Source: Capsicum annuum (lineage: Eukaryota > Streptophyta > Magnoliopsida > Solanales > Solanaceae). Taken from it: 64,000 nt of DNA. The first letter of the stretch is position 1, and every line of letters begins with the position of its first letter. The DNA lies in assembly GCF_002878395.1 (NCBI RefSeq), contig NC_061121.1, positions 43,411,180 to 43,475,179 of the forward strand, in the 5' to 3' direction. Of the stretch, positions 25,298 through 36,650 are shown piece after piece. The notes under the pieces were generated by a model. It saw only the letters and a list, made by a program, of their open reading frames with translations. It ran no database searches and was not told where the DNA came from. The position numbers and the translations under genes were made by a program.

Positions 25298-25302
25298 ATA
25301 GT
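25298..25302. other. Right target-site duplication ATAGT
   Basis: The five bases after the right LTR are atagt, identical to 16470-16474. Confidence 0.92.
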
Positions 25303-26337
25303 TTTCAAGAAAATATATTAACTTAGAAAATTTATCATTTTTTCTAATGAGGGATAGTAGAAGAAATCACTTGGTGTTATTTGTCTTTGTTTTTTTCACC
25401 TACTTTGTTGATTGACCGGTAAGCCACACTCTCAGGTGCTAATATTCTCATTTCTCTAATATAGCTGATGTGATCTGGTGGAAGTTATATTGAGTTGATC
25501 AAAATCTTGATTCCCTAGACTCATTTGGAACTTGGGAAATTTGATAAGATGGGATCTGCTTCAGTTCTCCAAATCTAGTTTTGGAGGTTTTTGTTTTGAT
25601 TTGATTTGATTTGTATTTAGACATCTTAGACATCTCTTCATGTCTAAGAAAGAGCTAAGAAGCATTGTTCTTGACAAAATAGAGTTTTAAGGTGTCTTTG
25701 GTATGCAGGAATTTGGATAATATTTTCTTTAGGAAAGCTCTTTGGAAATAAGAAAAATGAATTCTTTAATGAAAATGGGAAAAACAATTGGCATTGTCTC
25801 CTCATACCCTCACAACAACCCACCCCATCGTTCAGGTAAGAGAACGAAATAATTGATAATTGATGTGTGTTTAATAATTTTTTAGGGATAGTTCAAATAG
25901 GAAATTCGCACATTTGATAGTTCAGGTATGAAACTTGAAAAATTGGGTATACTTTACGTGTGCTTTTGACCCTTCACTCTTCAATTAACAATTCAGTTGA
26001 AAATCAAATGAGAGAATGAGTCGAGATTGTTTTTAGTTTTCTAGTTTTGTATGAGGTAAACATTACTAAGTGCCTAAGTATGTATACCAATTTAAGGATC
26101 TCAAATTATTGCAATGGCCTTGTTCTTTTACATAAACTTGTTGAATCTTATTTATATGATGCCCGTTGAAATTAAGCTAGTTTGTGGGGTGGTTTGTTTG
26201 TTACTACTGTTTAGGAGTCGAATAAATTGTTGCTATTATTCCTAGTCTTTAGGCTATAGGATTAGTAGAGTAAACTTAAATCAAAATAATTAGTGGTAGA
26301 TGTATTCTGTTATTTGTAATCTTTATCTATATAAGGA
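25303..26337. other. Non-coding interval
   Basis: AT-rich sequence continuing the DNA left of 16470. No coding, repeat or RNA signal that I can support. Confidence 0.5.
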
Positions 26338-26703
26338 TCGTTTTGTCTTGAATTTTCTTAGTAGCCTAAGATTTGTTTTGCATTGCTTCAAATTTTGACT
26401 TGCTTCTATTTGGTGCCGGTACACATATTGCCACACATTCTAGAGTTTCTTTGTTGAAATGGACTTCATAAGAATGAAATATGCCCCATTGTGCCCCTAA
26501 TTCTTCCACCATTTCTGATTAATGGTGGAAGAAGCATGGGAACAAGGTACATATTTCACTCTTATGAAGTCAATTTCAATAAAGAATTCAAAAATGTGTG
26601 GCAATATGGTTAAAGGCACCAAGTAGAAGCAAGTCAAAAATCAAAGCATGAGCCTTAATGACCAGTAAATCTTATGCTAACAACAAAATTCAGGAAAAAA
26701 AGG
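26338..26703. repeat. Imperfect inverted repeat (long hairpin), foldback or MITE-like
   Basis: Two arms of about 180 bases face each other around 26518. The best paired parts are 26393-26516 against 26520-26639, for example gaaatggacttcataagaatgaaatatg against its mismatched complement near 26540-26570. The block catttcttccaccatt-like at the apex also pairs. Weaker pairing continues outward to about 26340 and 26700. Transcribed, it would form a long bulged stem. Candidates are a foldback or MITE relic, an inverted duplication, or a young small-RNA hairpin. Confidence 0.8.
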
Positions 26704-27935
26704 AGAAAACATAGTGAATTCTTGAGAGAGTTATCAAGAAGTTGATTCGTTACTTGAAATAAGACGAGGCGGAAGTGTTTAAGAGAATGAAGAGACACAT
26801 AACAAATGTTTTAATCCAGAAGAAGAAGAGTCCCAAAGTTACTTGGACTCTTCACTTTTGGTGTCGCACCAGTGTTGACACGATATGCGTGTGGGATTCA
26901 TACTCGATCTGGTCAACCAATTTTGGGTACTTTGATCAAAATCGATCAGGAAAGTCCAGACAAACATAAGAAATTCAATAATCAAATCAAAATGTAAGAT
27001 GAAATTGCAGAAAATGGAATACCTTGTATATAGAAATTTCTATATTATTGCTTTCTTTTTACCTCCTTTCAGGATTTTTCTTCTTGAACAATATTTTCTC
27101 CTCAAATTCTTCACATATTATCTCATAATTTATGTTTTATAACTCTATTTTTAGATCTTTAAGTTAGTTTCATTGAATCCCCGCACCCGTATCCATCCCT
27201 AGATCCATATCCGAATCTTTAAATTGAGATCGTGAAAAATTCAACTTCTAAATCCATACCCGTATCGGGCACCTGCACCTGAGTCCGAGCAACTTAGAAG
27301 AGGACCATCCTTTTTTTTTGTCTGAAAAATACTATGGAAGGACGAGAGAAGAAAAGTCATTCACAACTTAGGAGAAAAAAGGTATGTGTATAAAGGAATT
27401 AGTTTCTATCCCAAAACAAACCAGAAAAAAAATACTAGAATATTGGTCAAGGACAGTACAAACAAATGATGTATTTTGAGCAAACATTGTTTTGAATATA
27501 CTTTAACTACTGAATCCTCATATATTTTTGATTTAGCCCGTCCTAAAATCATTCTGGAGTTAATGAATGTACCAAATTTTACTCAGAGACACGTCGCGGA
27601 CCATTTGAATTTGCTTTGAATTTTGTAATTACTAATCACCACAGTACTATTCTCTGATGATTTTTAATTACTTCATTGAACTGTTTCATGAGAAGAGAAA
27701 ATTTTAAAAAGAAGAGCTTGTGTGCAGTGCAGACAAACCATAATATCAATACTGGACTCATCTATATTCAACCAAATACTTCTTCTGTAATTAATAAATC
27801 TAGATTGTGTTGCAAACACCAACTGATTCACCTACCGTAAACAGCTATCGACTACTTCAACTTCAGAGAAGAGAAGTTTGGGATTCTTTCCGCCCTAGAA
27901 GAGAGGAATTAACTGTATTGTGAGAAGTTTTCGTC
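26704..27935. other. Non-coding interval
   Basis: AT-rich, no supported gene. It includes repeated ccgtatccat/ccatacccgtat-like words near 27185-27270. Confidence 0.45.
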
Positions 27936-28067
27936 ATGAAATTCAACTCTGGTGAGCCCAATTTGGAGAAGGTTGCCACATCCTTTCAGCTCGAAGCAGA
28001 CATGAATGACGAGATACAACCTGTTTTAGCAACAACGAGCTTCATTAGCGCCCCCATCTTCTTTTAA
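27936..28067 (+). CDS. Small ORF, 43 codons, unrecognised
   Basis: ATG at 27936 to TAA at 28067. The product is short, acidic and fairly balanced in composition (begins MKFNSGEPNLEKV, ends ISAPIFF), unlike the low-complexity translations nearby. It is preceded by a CT/GA-rich stretch that could be a 5' leader. It could be the first exon remnant of a host gene or chance. I recognise no domain. Confidence 0.2.
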   Translation: MKFNSGEPNLEKVATSFQLEADMNDEIQPVLATTSFISAPIFF

Positions 28068-28959
28068 GTTCCTAATATTTGGTTAACACATGTTAGTAGT
28101 TTCATTCAGAACATTATCTATTAACATTTGTACATCCATGTGTAGTTTGAAACTCAAACGAAAGAATTAATGGAGATTGTGTTTTTTCTAGCTTGAAGTG
28201 AACATAAACTGTGAGGTTTACTATATATGGTATTGGCATTTCCAGAGCACTTATAGGCCTTTTTACATGTGGAAACAGAATGCTAAAGAGTAAAGATTTT
28301 CGATAATTTTTCATTGATCTACAGTTATAGGCCTCCGTAGAACTCAAACAATTTATCTTCTGTTTTCTGAACATCTAAGGATTGAACGAACTTATGTTTT
28401 GTGTTCTCTTTGAATCTATTTTAATTATGTTTCCATCGCCCCTTCTTTTGTTATGTGAAAATGAAGAATAATATTATGGTAGTAATGAAGGGTTTAGATA
28501 ATTCCACGTGGAAAAGTCTGGTAGTAGTAGTGCACCATTAGGGTTTAGTGGCATGAATGAACCAAATTTGTCATGGTCGATAGCACAATTAAGCCCAATT
28601 ATTAACAGATGACATGACTGAGTTGTTTCTAAAAGAAAAAACTACAAGAAGTAGCAGACTTAAATTATGAAAAATAGCAATACTTTAATCAAATTATATT
28701 GTGTAGCAAATATAACATTATTTTAAGTGTAGTCCCCTACTTACTGTCTTTGAGAAGTTACCATGTATTTTTTTTATGTCACTTCTGTTTCTCTTTCCTT
28801 TAATTAATTTTTTACTTTACCATTTATTGTTTGAAATATCTTAGATTCCTCTTTTAATTTTTTTTTCTTTCCCATAAATTACTCTTACTTAAATTAGTAG
28901 TTTCCTTTTCTAAATCAAACTCAATTGTGAAGATTATTATCTTCAAGATATTCAAAATC
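28068..28959. other. Non-coding interval
   Basis: AT-rich, no supported gene or repeat family. Confidence 0.45.
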
Positions 28960-29312
28960 TTAAAATATCACTCTCTTATATATCTAACTTTTTTTCTTAC
29001 TAGTTTTTTCATTTTTTTTATCGTTTTATTTTTTATTTTAATTTCTTTTCCTTTTCCATTTTTTCGTTTCCACTTTATTTTCTCTCTTCTACTTCTCTTC
29101 TTTTCTTTCCTTTTTCGTATTTTTCTTTATTTTTTCCTTTCTCATACTTTTTTCGTTTTCTTCTTCTTTTTTACTTTTTTTTTTGCTTTTGTTCTTTACA
29201 CTTCTATTTCTAGTTTCTATTTCTCTTTCTTTTTTTTTTTCCTTTTTTTCAGATTTTTATTTTCGTTTTTTTTTTTTTTTTCTTACTGTCCCTTCTCTAT
29301 TTTTTTTTTTTA
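28960..29312 (+). repeat. Long pyrimidine (T-rich) tract
   Basis: About 350 bases, overwhelmingly T and C, with repeated ttttctttt words. It translates as Phe/Leu/Ser-rich nonsense in an open frame, with no sign of a gene. Confidence 0.9.
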
Positions 29313-29800
29313 AAGAAAAATATCTATATCATATATACATATCCAAAAAAAATAAAAAATAAATAGACATACAGATTTGCATATGTATTTACTATAAAAA
29401 AACATACATATATATCTGCATATGTATTTGCAGAAATACATATCTGACTCACATGTATATATAAACATAGAGGATATGTATCATGTAATTTTTTATTACC
29501 TATACGTATATATGTATGTAGTTTTCCTTTTTATAGAGATTTTATTGTCTTATATGTTTGTATAAACATATGAGTGAGATACGTATTTTTATAAATAAAT
29601 ATGCAAATACATATGTATGTTTTGTACTGTAAATACATATCGAGATCCGTATGACTATGTTTTGTATATTTTTTGAATATGTGTGTGTGATATACATATT
29701 TGTCTTTTTCAAAATAAAAGTTAGAGATAAAAGAGAAAAAAAAAAAAAAAGAGAGAGAAGTGAAAAAGAAAAAAATTGAGTTTGAGCAACTTGAAAAATC
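29313..29800. repeat. Alternating AT/TG-rich low-complexity sequence
   Basis: Many degenerate copies of the acatatgtat/tatgtatttgca type (atatctgcatatgtatttgcag near 29410-29433), ending in a GA/A-rich run at 29730-29770. Confidence 0.7.
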
Positions 29801-30649
29801 AATTTTGAATACTATATTGTTCGATCAGTTCAATTTACTGTTGCATTACATTTTTTTTCAAAATTCATTTACAAAATATTCAAAAATAATTTAACGAAAT
29901 AAATTATTAAATTGTACAACATAACGGAAAATTAATTTTGATCACTCTAACGAAAAATCGTTAATGGCTCAAAATATTTGAACAAAATAACAGTAATGGT
30001 TCAAAAAAAAAATCCAGAACGAAAAAATTTTGATCGATTTCAAACAACTGATGAAATTCATATAAGAAAACAATATTACGATTAAATATCTTTAGCAACA
30101 GTAATAGTTTAATTCGGATTTTCAAAGATATTGAACAGAAGAAGTTTTAGTTGAATTTGATTTTGATTTTTTATTTGAGATGAAAACAATAATGTGAAAC
30201 TGAAATTTGAATTTTGATTTCAATTGGTAACACATAACGGAAATCATGTTAATTAAGAAGTTTTAAGGGAAAATTAATCTCCACATTTAATTCATGGCTA
30301 ATTATACCGTATTTAACTCAACTTATTTGAGTTAAATATGGCCAGTAAAACTATTTGTATATGTATTTTTTAGCTATAGTTTTTTCAAATACAAAATACA
30401 AATTGTTAGTTTAAGTAATTATGAAAATGTTGGTATGAATATCATAATTATGGTTTTAATTATGCTATATATGAATTTTACCCTTTCTAAAACGATCCTT
30501 AAATCCGTGTTGAAAATGCTTTTACATGATGTAAACCTTATTAAAAGAGCAGTGATTTCTTCATGGGAAAAAAGTTAAGTGCCAAACTGATCGATAGTGC
30601 AACGGCTCACAGAAACTACAAAGAAGGCTAACCGTAAAGAGAGACTCAT
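29801..30649. other. Non-coding interval
   Basis: Very AT-rich, with no supported gene. It precedes the copia relic. Confidence 0.45.
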
Positions 30650-31201
30650 CTATGAGTATAGACATTTGTAGAAGAGGAAGGGTTGGTAATTAACTCAAAG
30701 TTATGTGACTAAAGTCACTAATCATGTGGAGCCTAGGAATTTCAAGGAGGCCAACAAAACATGGATAATATTTGATCTACTACATGGAAAGAATACAGTT
30801 GGATCAAAATCGGTGTACAAGATTAAATATCATGTAAATAGTGAGGTGGAAAGCTATAAAGCAAGGCCGATTGCAAAGGGTTATAGTCAATAAGAAGGCT
30901 TAGATTATCATGGCACTTCTCTCATATTGCTAACATGATAACAGTGAAATGTGTTATTGCACTGGCTGTATCCAAATTTTGAAATTTATTTCAAATGGAT
31001 ATTTATAATGCATTCTTTCAAGAAGATCTTGCTGAGGAGGTGTATATAGACATGCCTAAAGTTTTTAAGAAACATTGAGAGACTAAAGTTTGCAAATCAC
31101 TCAAATCCTGATACGGTTTAAAGCAAGCTTCCAAGCAATGGAACATCAAGCTTACTTCTACCCCGTTGGCTGCTGGTTTTCCTTAGAGTACATATGATTA
31201 C
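30650..31201 (+). pseudogene. pol: Ty1/copia reverse transcriptase, 5' part (broken)
   Basis: The open stretch at 30705-30893 carries the start of the copia RVT_2 domain (VEPRNFKEANKTWIIFDL..., VGSKSVYKIKYHVNSEVES, YKARPIAKGYSQ). After a stop and frame changes, recognisable pieces continue: QMDIYNAFF-like near 30995, VYIDMPKVFKKH, and YGLKQASKQW near 31110. The RT is cut at 31201 by a solo LTR and resumes at 33434. Not functional. Confidence 0.88.
31197..31201. other. Left target-site duplication ATTAC
   Basis: The bases attac directly before the solo LTR are repeated at 33434-33438. Removing the LTR and one copy restores a continuous copia reading across the site (Y-D-Y-S-L-S). Confidence 0.93.
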
Positions 31202-33433
31202 TGTAACACCCCGTACTTTTGGGCTAAAATTTAGACCATCGTTCCTACACGTATAGACCCGAACTAAATTATTCCTTGTTAATGTATGTGTGTTGATCAC
31301 TCCTACAGTGTGATAAAACCTTTGAGTATGAATTGAGGTCACAAGAATCTCCTAACTCTAAGATGAGTTGAAAACAATTCTATCGATTTTGTTTTTCTAG
31401 ACACTTCAACTGGGGTCAATTTTCGTCGACCATAACTTTCTGTATATAATGAACTGGGAGGGATTCTATATATCAAATGAAATATCTTTGAGTTTTCTTT
31501 CCGATGCAACTAATTTCATCCAAATCCAACTTCGGAGTAAAAAGTTATACCCAATTTATGCTGACTGAGGGACTGTTGCGACTTTCTTTGTTTTCTTAGA
31601 GGTATTTTAGTCCTTTCCCCACCCTTATTCAGCCATAAACACATTATTAAGACCCCAATTGACCAAAATATGGTTATTTTCTCCAACTCCCTCAAGAACT
31701 AAACACTTAGATCTCAACCTAAGAATCAAGATCCCTTAGGATTCAACCGTGGGTTTTAGAAATTGATTGAAGATTCGGAATTTCCAAACTGTAGGCTTCA
31801 AGAAGAATCTATCAAATTCCTAATTTGAGGTACATGGGGTTTATTCTAAAAATTATAAGGGCTTGTAAACACTAGATCATGATTTAAATATTATCAAGCA
31901 TGAATTTTAAAGGGGGTTTTGGAATCTATGTTTTAATTATGCATTATAAATATTTTTATGATACTGTTGATTTGGCCTTTAGGTCTTTCCCCCTTGAATT
32001 GATTTACAAGTTTATGTATATGTATGAAAACTGAGATTGAAGATTGTTTGAGAGCACATATTATGAAACCCCTATCGTATGTTGAATTAAAGATTATGGT
32101 TTTGCTGGAAAGAGTTGAAATGCATGCCTTGTTATTTGAAAGTAGTTTTCTCAATGTCATAGCAATTGAAACATGATTTAGAAATAATCAGATGGTGTTT
32201 CTTGATGTTACTATGATGTTCTTATCTTAAAGAGAAATTCATGTAATTGAGAACTTTGACATGACCACCTTGAATTCTTGAATTGTTGACAAAGACAGTT
32301 TCCTTGTATATGTTTACATGAGTTTTAAAGAATGAGTTTCTTAATAAGAATTGTTGATATAGTGGTCCTAAATTCCGTGTTTTGAGAACAGAGATATAAT
32401 TTGCTAAATGGCTCAGAGAATGTGACTTGCAAGTCAATAGTATGACGATACCATATAAATCTATGCCATGACAGAGTTAGAGTTTGATTTCATAGAATCT
32501 ATGTTTTAAAGAGTTAAAAACTAGGTTGATGTGAGTTAGGTGGTTACCCGAAGAAAGCCAGAGTCAAATGACTCTTTTTTGGAAACCGTGATTTCTCGAC
32601 ACGAAAACTTGGTACCCTGCTATGTGATCTTGTGTACCTAGTACTTTGTCATCCTAAATTGGGACTTATGGTTTGGAGCCATGCTTTGTGATATTGAGCC
32701 CAACCATGATATAATGACTTGATTGGGGTTGTGGCACCCTTCTGTGTGATCTTGTGTGCTCTTCCCTCACTAGTACTCCTATCTAAGCGACAACTAAGAT
32801 AAGGTAGTCGGTGAAAGATGTGAAATTGTAGGGTATACCACCTAGTGCAGAAGTAAAACAAAGAGTGTTATAGAGTTCAAATGATTTTACAGAGTCTTTT
32901 AAAAATGCCCATGTGATTTTTACCATATGACATATTTATGAACTGTTTCAAATTGCTCTCATATATGTTGAATGTAAATTACTATTTTAGATTTGCTCTG
33001 CATACCAGTACATCTGTATTGACCCCTACCTCCCAGGTTCAGATGCTCAATCTAGGAGTCCGGCTAAGTAGTAGAGTATCCAGAGAGAAGTGATCAGTGT
33101 AGTGGTGAGCCTTCTTTGTTCCAGAAGGCCTATTATATCAGATTATGTTATTCCTTTTATTTTGGTCTACTGGGGACCTTGTCCCAATTTCCAGACAGTT
33201 GTCATTTGATCATGTATTAAAGATTTCACAGATTGTTTGTTTAGTTGATTTCTGATTTCATTTCTTACGATTAAAATGAATTTAGAGTATGATCATGTTT
33301 CCGTATCAGATTGTATTTTCGCATCTTCTCTTATTATATGAATATTGTGCATGACTACCAGATAAAGTAGGACGTCCGTGCCTTCATGGTTCGAGATGTC
33401 CATCATGGCCAGCACCTAGTTTGGGTCATAACA
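31202..33433 (+). repeat. Solo LTR (gypsy, same family as the LARD LTRs)
   Basis: A 2232-base LTR beginning tgtaacaccccgtacttttggg and ending gggtcataaca. These are the reverse complements of the LARD LTR ends. It is flanked by perfect ATTAC duplications inside a copia RT. No internal element sequence remains, so it arose by recombination between the two LTRs of a once complete element. Confidence 0.93.
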
Positions 33434-33438
33434 ATTAC
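33434..33438. other. Right target-site duplication ATTAC
   Basis: attac follows the LTR terminus and matches 31197-31201. Confidence 0.93.
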
Positions 33439-34110
33439 TCACTATCTACTCTAAAGAAAGGTGAAGACATAGTGATTGTGTTGGTGTATGTTGATTGTCT
33501 CCTCATCACTAGAAGCAATTATCAACTAATTCGGCAATTCAAACTAAAGGATTTAAGTCAGCTCAAGTATTTATTGGGCATTGAAGTTTTGATGTCAAGT
33601 GCAAGTGTTGTCTTGAACCAAAGGAACTACATTTAGAATCGATCAATGATACAAGCCTCAGTGGTACTAAACTAGTTTCTAATCCTTTGGAATCTAACTT
33701 AAGGTTGACTTTAGTAGAGTATGACAGTTGCTGGTTTAGCTGGTGATACTATTTTACATAATGTTACTTCCTATCAGAAATTGATTGGCAAGCTATTATA
33801 TGCTGCTAGCACTAGACCAGATATTAGTTATACAGTGCAAATTCTTAGTCAATTAATGCAAGTTCCTAAGAAATCTCATTAGGAAGCAGATACCAAGCAG
33901 TTAAATATTTGAAGGGCGCAGTTAGTCAAGGTATTTGGTAATAAGCTAAACCTGCATCTATGTTGAGTCGTTGGTGTGACTCTGAGTTGCCTATCCCGAC
34001 ACTAGAAGATCAATTACAGTATATGAGCATAACAGATTTACTCATAAGAGGATGTGCATTTTAGATAATGTTCTATCGTAGTAGAAAAGTGCAAATACAA
34101 GTGCCAATAC
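33434..34110 (+). pseudogene. pol: Ty1/copia RT (3' part) and RNase H remnant
   Basis: The reading starts NYSLSTLKKGEDIVIVLVYVDCLLITRSN. The catalytic YVDD box reads YVDC, so the second Asp is lost. QFKLKDLSQLKYLLGIEV and VLNQRNYI follow (to 33636), then SYQKLIGKLLYAASTRPDISY near 33770-33830, and traces of the RNase H block (CDSELP-like, about 33975) with stops and shifts to about 34110. The strand and order are continuous with 30650-31201. Confidence 0.88.
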
Positions 34111-34463
34111 CTCTTCTTCATATCCCCTTCTTATTTTTCTTCTCTTTTTTTCTAGTTTCACATAAGAGTATTTGAAATGCACAACAACAAATGTTTAAAT
34201 CAAAACTTATGAGAATCAAACTTGGGATGTTTCAGATTATAAAAAAGAAAAAATTGTAAAATACAAGAAGATTGAGGATGACTAGCGATCTACACTAAGG
34301 GAAGTGCATCAAGGATGAGTAAGGAAATGTATTGGTAGTGGAAGAACTTATTTGGCAAAGGTTGTATTGGAAGAAACATGAATTTTAGGATGAAGAAAGA
34401 CATATTTTAAAGCTACGGTAGCCTGGTGGGATTTTACTGCTACATCAATATATTCATCACGCC
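34111..34463. other. Non-coding interval
   Basis: Sequence between the copia RNase H remnant and the next LTR. No recognisable coding. Confidence 0.45.
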
Positions 34464-34732
34464 TGTTGAAAATTGCTTTTAGTTACTGTATTAGTTTTTA
34501 ACAAATAAGTTATTTAATTTAGGATGAATTTAAATTTTGAATTTAAGTTAGGTTGTTTGATTTATTGATACATTTTAGTTAGTTTGAATTTTGAATATTG
34601 CTGACTTTTCTATTGCAAAGTGGCTATGTAAAACCCCTCAATACTCAATAAAATCATTGAAAGCTATTTCAATCCAAAGAGAGTTATTTTAAACCTTTTT
34701 TTGTTGCCCCATCTTTTTTTAAAAAACCAACA
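34464..34732 (+). repeat. Left LTR of the miniature copia element
   Basis: Begins tgttgaaaattgcttttagtt and ends near aaccaaca. It contains aataaaatcattgaaagctat shared with the right copy. Confidence 0.8.
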
Positions 34733-34733
34733 G

Positions 34734-34745
34734 TCGCATCAGAGC
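34734..34745 (+). other. Likely primer-binding site (tRNA-Met type)
   Basis: tcgcatcagagc matches the tRNA-iMet site at 10 of 12 bases, right after the LTR. Confidence 0.7.
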
Positions 34746-34786
34746 CTCATTGATCTTACGGGATCTCTGTGAGTTCTTCCAATGCA

Positions 34787-34885
34787 CTACCATACCATTT
34801 TTAACCCATAAGAGCTACCTTTTAATCCGTCAGGGCTACCTATTTTAACCCGTCAGGGCTATCATTTTCAACCCGTTCTTATTTT
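34787..34885 (+). repeat. Short tandem repeat, three to four units of about 26 bp
   Basis: Units share ttttaaccc.tcagggctacc: ttaacccataagagctacc, ttaatccgtcagggctacc, ttaacccgtcagggctatc and a partial fourth. Confidence 0.65.
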
Positions 34886-34924
34886 CAAAGTGTAGGGATA
34901 TTTTCAATAATAAGATGTCAAACA

Positions 34925-35233
34925 ACAGTCTCTCTTTCAATGTCTCAAAAATTTTCACTGATGAAAACTATCAAATTTGGTCTGTGAAGAAATCATATCT
35001 TAAAAGCTATCCTTTATGAGATGTAGTGATGAAAGAAAAATCCTTGCAATATTAAAAGTACTTTCAAACCAGACAAGATTGTTTATGGTTTTCAGCAAAT
35101 ATTCAAAAGACGAAAAAGAAGAAAGAGAAAGATCAACATAAAAATGATGTTCAAGTTCAAAAACAATCCTCAAGAACAAGCATTGAAAGCAGAAATCGAA
35201 GAGGAGCATCGCTATTAAATCGTGGTAACTAAA
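34925..35233 (+). pseudogene. gag: Copia gag remnant (N-terminal)
   Basis: The translation from about 34916 begins MSNNSLSFNVSKIFTDENYQ, then IWSVKKSYLKSY, the classic copia gag N-terminus. It soon meets a stop (tga near 35018) and degenerates into a Lys/Glu-rich tail before the purine tract at 35233-35245. Most of gag is missing. Confidence 0.78.
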
Positions 35234-35245
35234 GTAAAGGAGGAG

Positions 35246-35430
35246 TGCTGAAAATTGCTTTTAGTTACTGCACTAATTTTTAGCAAAATAAGTTATTTAA
35301 GTGAGGTTGTTTGATTTGTTGAGACATTTTTATTAGTTTGAATTTTGAATATTGTTGATTTTTCTATTGTAAGGTGGCTATGTAAAGCCCCTCAATGCAC
35401 AATAAAATCATTGAAAGCTATTGAAATCTC
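35246..35430 (+). repeat. Right LTR of the miniature copia element (truncated)
   Basis: Begins tgctgaaaattgcttttagtt after the purine tract agtaaaggaggag, and follows the left LTR to about gaaagctattgaaatc. Then homology stops. Confidence 0.78.
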
Positions 35431-35455
35431 ATTGATAGCTTGAAAGCTATTTAAA

Positions 35456-35962
35456 TGTGATAGTTTATATAATTTAAAAACCTCGCTACGAGAAGAACAA
35501 CACAAGATAATAAATAGCATTGAAAATCTAGAATTAGATATACATTACAGTACAATTAGGATAAATTATTATACAAAAATTTGTAACTCTGCAATTACTA
35601 CAGGATAAAATTATAGACTATGAATATTTAAAATATTGGAGACAAAATATGGAAGAAATAATATTATTAGAAAAACTTATGAAAGATAATCTAATTAGAT
35701 ATTTTGAAACAAAAGATATAGAATATTTAGAATACCTTCAAAATAATATAGAAGAATTACAAAAACTAAAAAAAGCATACTATAGTAAAGCATTTAACCA
35801 ATTACCATATAATCACCCCCCAAGATATGAATATCGATAAAACTATCATAAATAAACTCAAATAAAAATATTTAGAGAAGTTAATAAATATTCATGCACA
35901 AATAAAAATAGATCCATTCTACTTATAATAGATCTATTTTACCACACAAGTTATCCGCACTC
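35456..35962 (+). pseudogene. Pararetrovirus-like ORF fragment, copy 1
   Basis: AT-rich coding-like DNA with the open stretch 35649-35840 (63 codons, begins MEEIILLEKLMKDNLIRYF, Lys/Glu/Ile-rich, probable coiled coil). The same sequence recurs inverted at 37300-37815 and in part at 37085-37279. Stops precede and follow it. I assign it to an endogenous pararetrovirus-like block because of its neighbours, not by a motif of its own. Confidence 0.5.
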
Positions 35963-36650
35963 CGTTTATTTATATTCTTAGAAATGAAAATGCGTACATT
36001 GTTTTTCTTTACATCTGTCAACTACTTTACAAATGTAAAAAAAAAAAATGTTTCTGCAAAGTCCTAAAGCTAATGTCCAATCTAATAATGGCACTACTTG
36101 CCAAAAAATCTAATAATGGCACTACTTGCCAAAAAAGACTAAGAAAAGTCAAAAAGCCTAAGGCTAGTTACATGATAATTACGCAAAGCTATCTAGCTAT
36201 TTTAAATCTTCCATATTTTTTTTCTCCTTTAATAACTTGAATTACTTTCTTTTTCATCTTTCTTTATCCGTAGTTATCTTCTTTTTATTGCTCTGTATCT
36301 CCATTATTGCTTCATATCGTGTATCTTCCAGCTGTCGCTTTTAACTTCTTCTATTCCAGTTGAACTTCTGGGACAATATTATCTTCTCTATTACACTTTG
36401 AACATTGATAGTCTGGATATTTATTTCCAATTAACTTGCAATATCTGGTTAATAATTCTTCCAAAATAAATTGTTCTCTAATGGCTCTGGCGATAGGTTT
36501 TTTCTCTGGATTGAGTAAAGTCAAGATCCATTGCCTAACGTCTTCCATATCTGCTTCTTGTAGTTCCTTTGAATTTGAGTATACTATTACATTACCTCTT
36601 GAATAATAACTCCATATGGGATTTCTGTTGCGATAAATGTATGCTAACTC
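35963..36650 (-). repeat. 0.69-kb direct repeat, left copy
   Basis: Matches 38697-39380 in the same orientation with scattered differences. It starts cgtttatttatatt and ends at ctaactc. It contains a 28-base tandem duplication (36081-36136) and the 3' end of a minus-strand ORF. Confidence 0.88.
36081..36136. repeat. 28-bp tandem duplication (left block)
   Basis: tctaataatggcactacttg with ccaaaaaa, twice in a row (36081-36108, 36109-36136). Confidence 0.92.

Larger units (their letters stand above)
34464..35430 (+). mobile_element. Miniature copia derivative with two LTRs
   Basis: Two direct repeats (34464-34732 and 35246-~35430) flank a 513-base interior with a PBS, a truncated gag start and a purine-rich tract. 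There is no room for protease, integrase or RT, so it is non-autonomous. The right LTR is truncated by the next block. It could alternatively be a deletion derivative of the copia relic immediately upstream. Confidence 0.75.

Noticed and set aside
28927..29313. 128-codon open frame, Phe/Leu/Ser-rich, looks like membrane segments
   Set aside because: It is only the translation of a T-rich tract.
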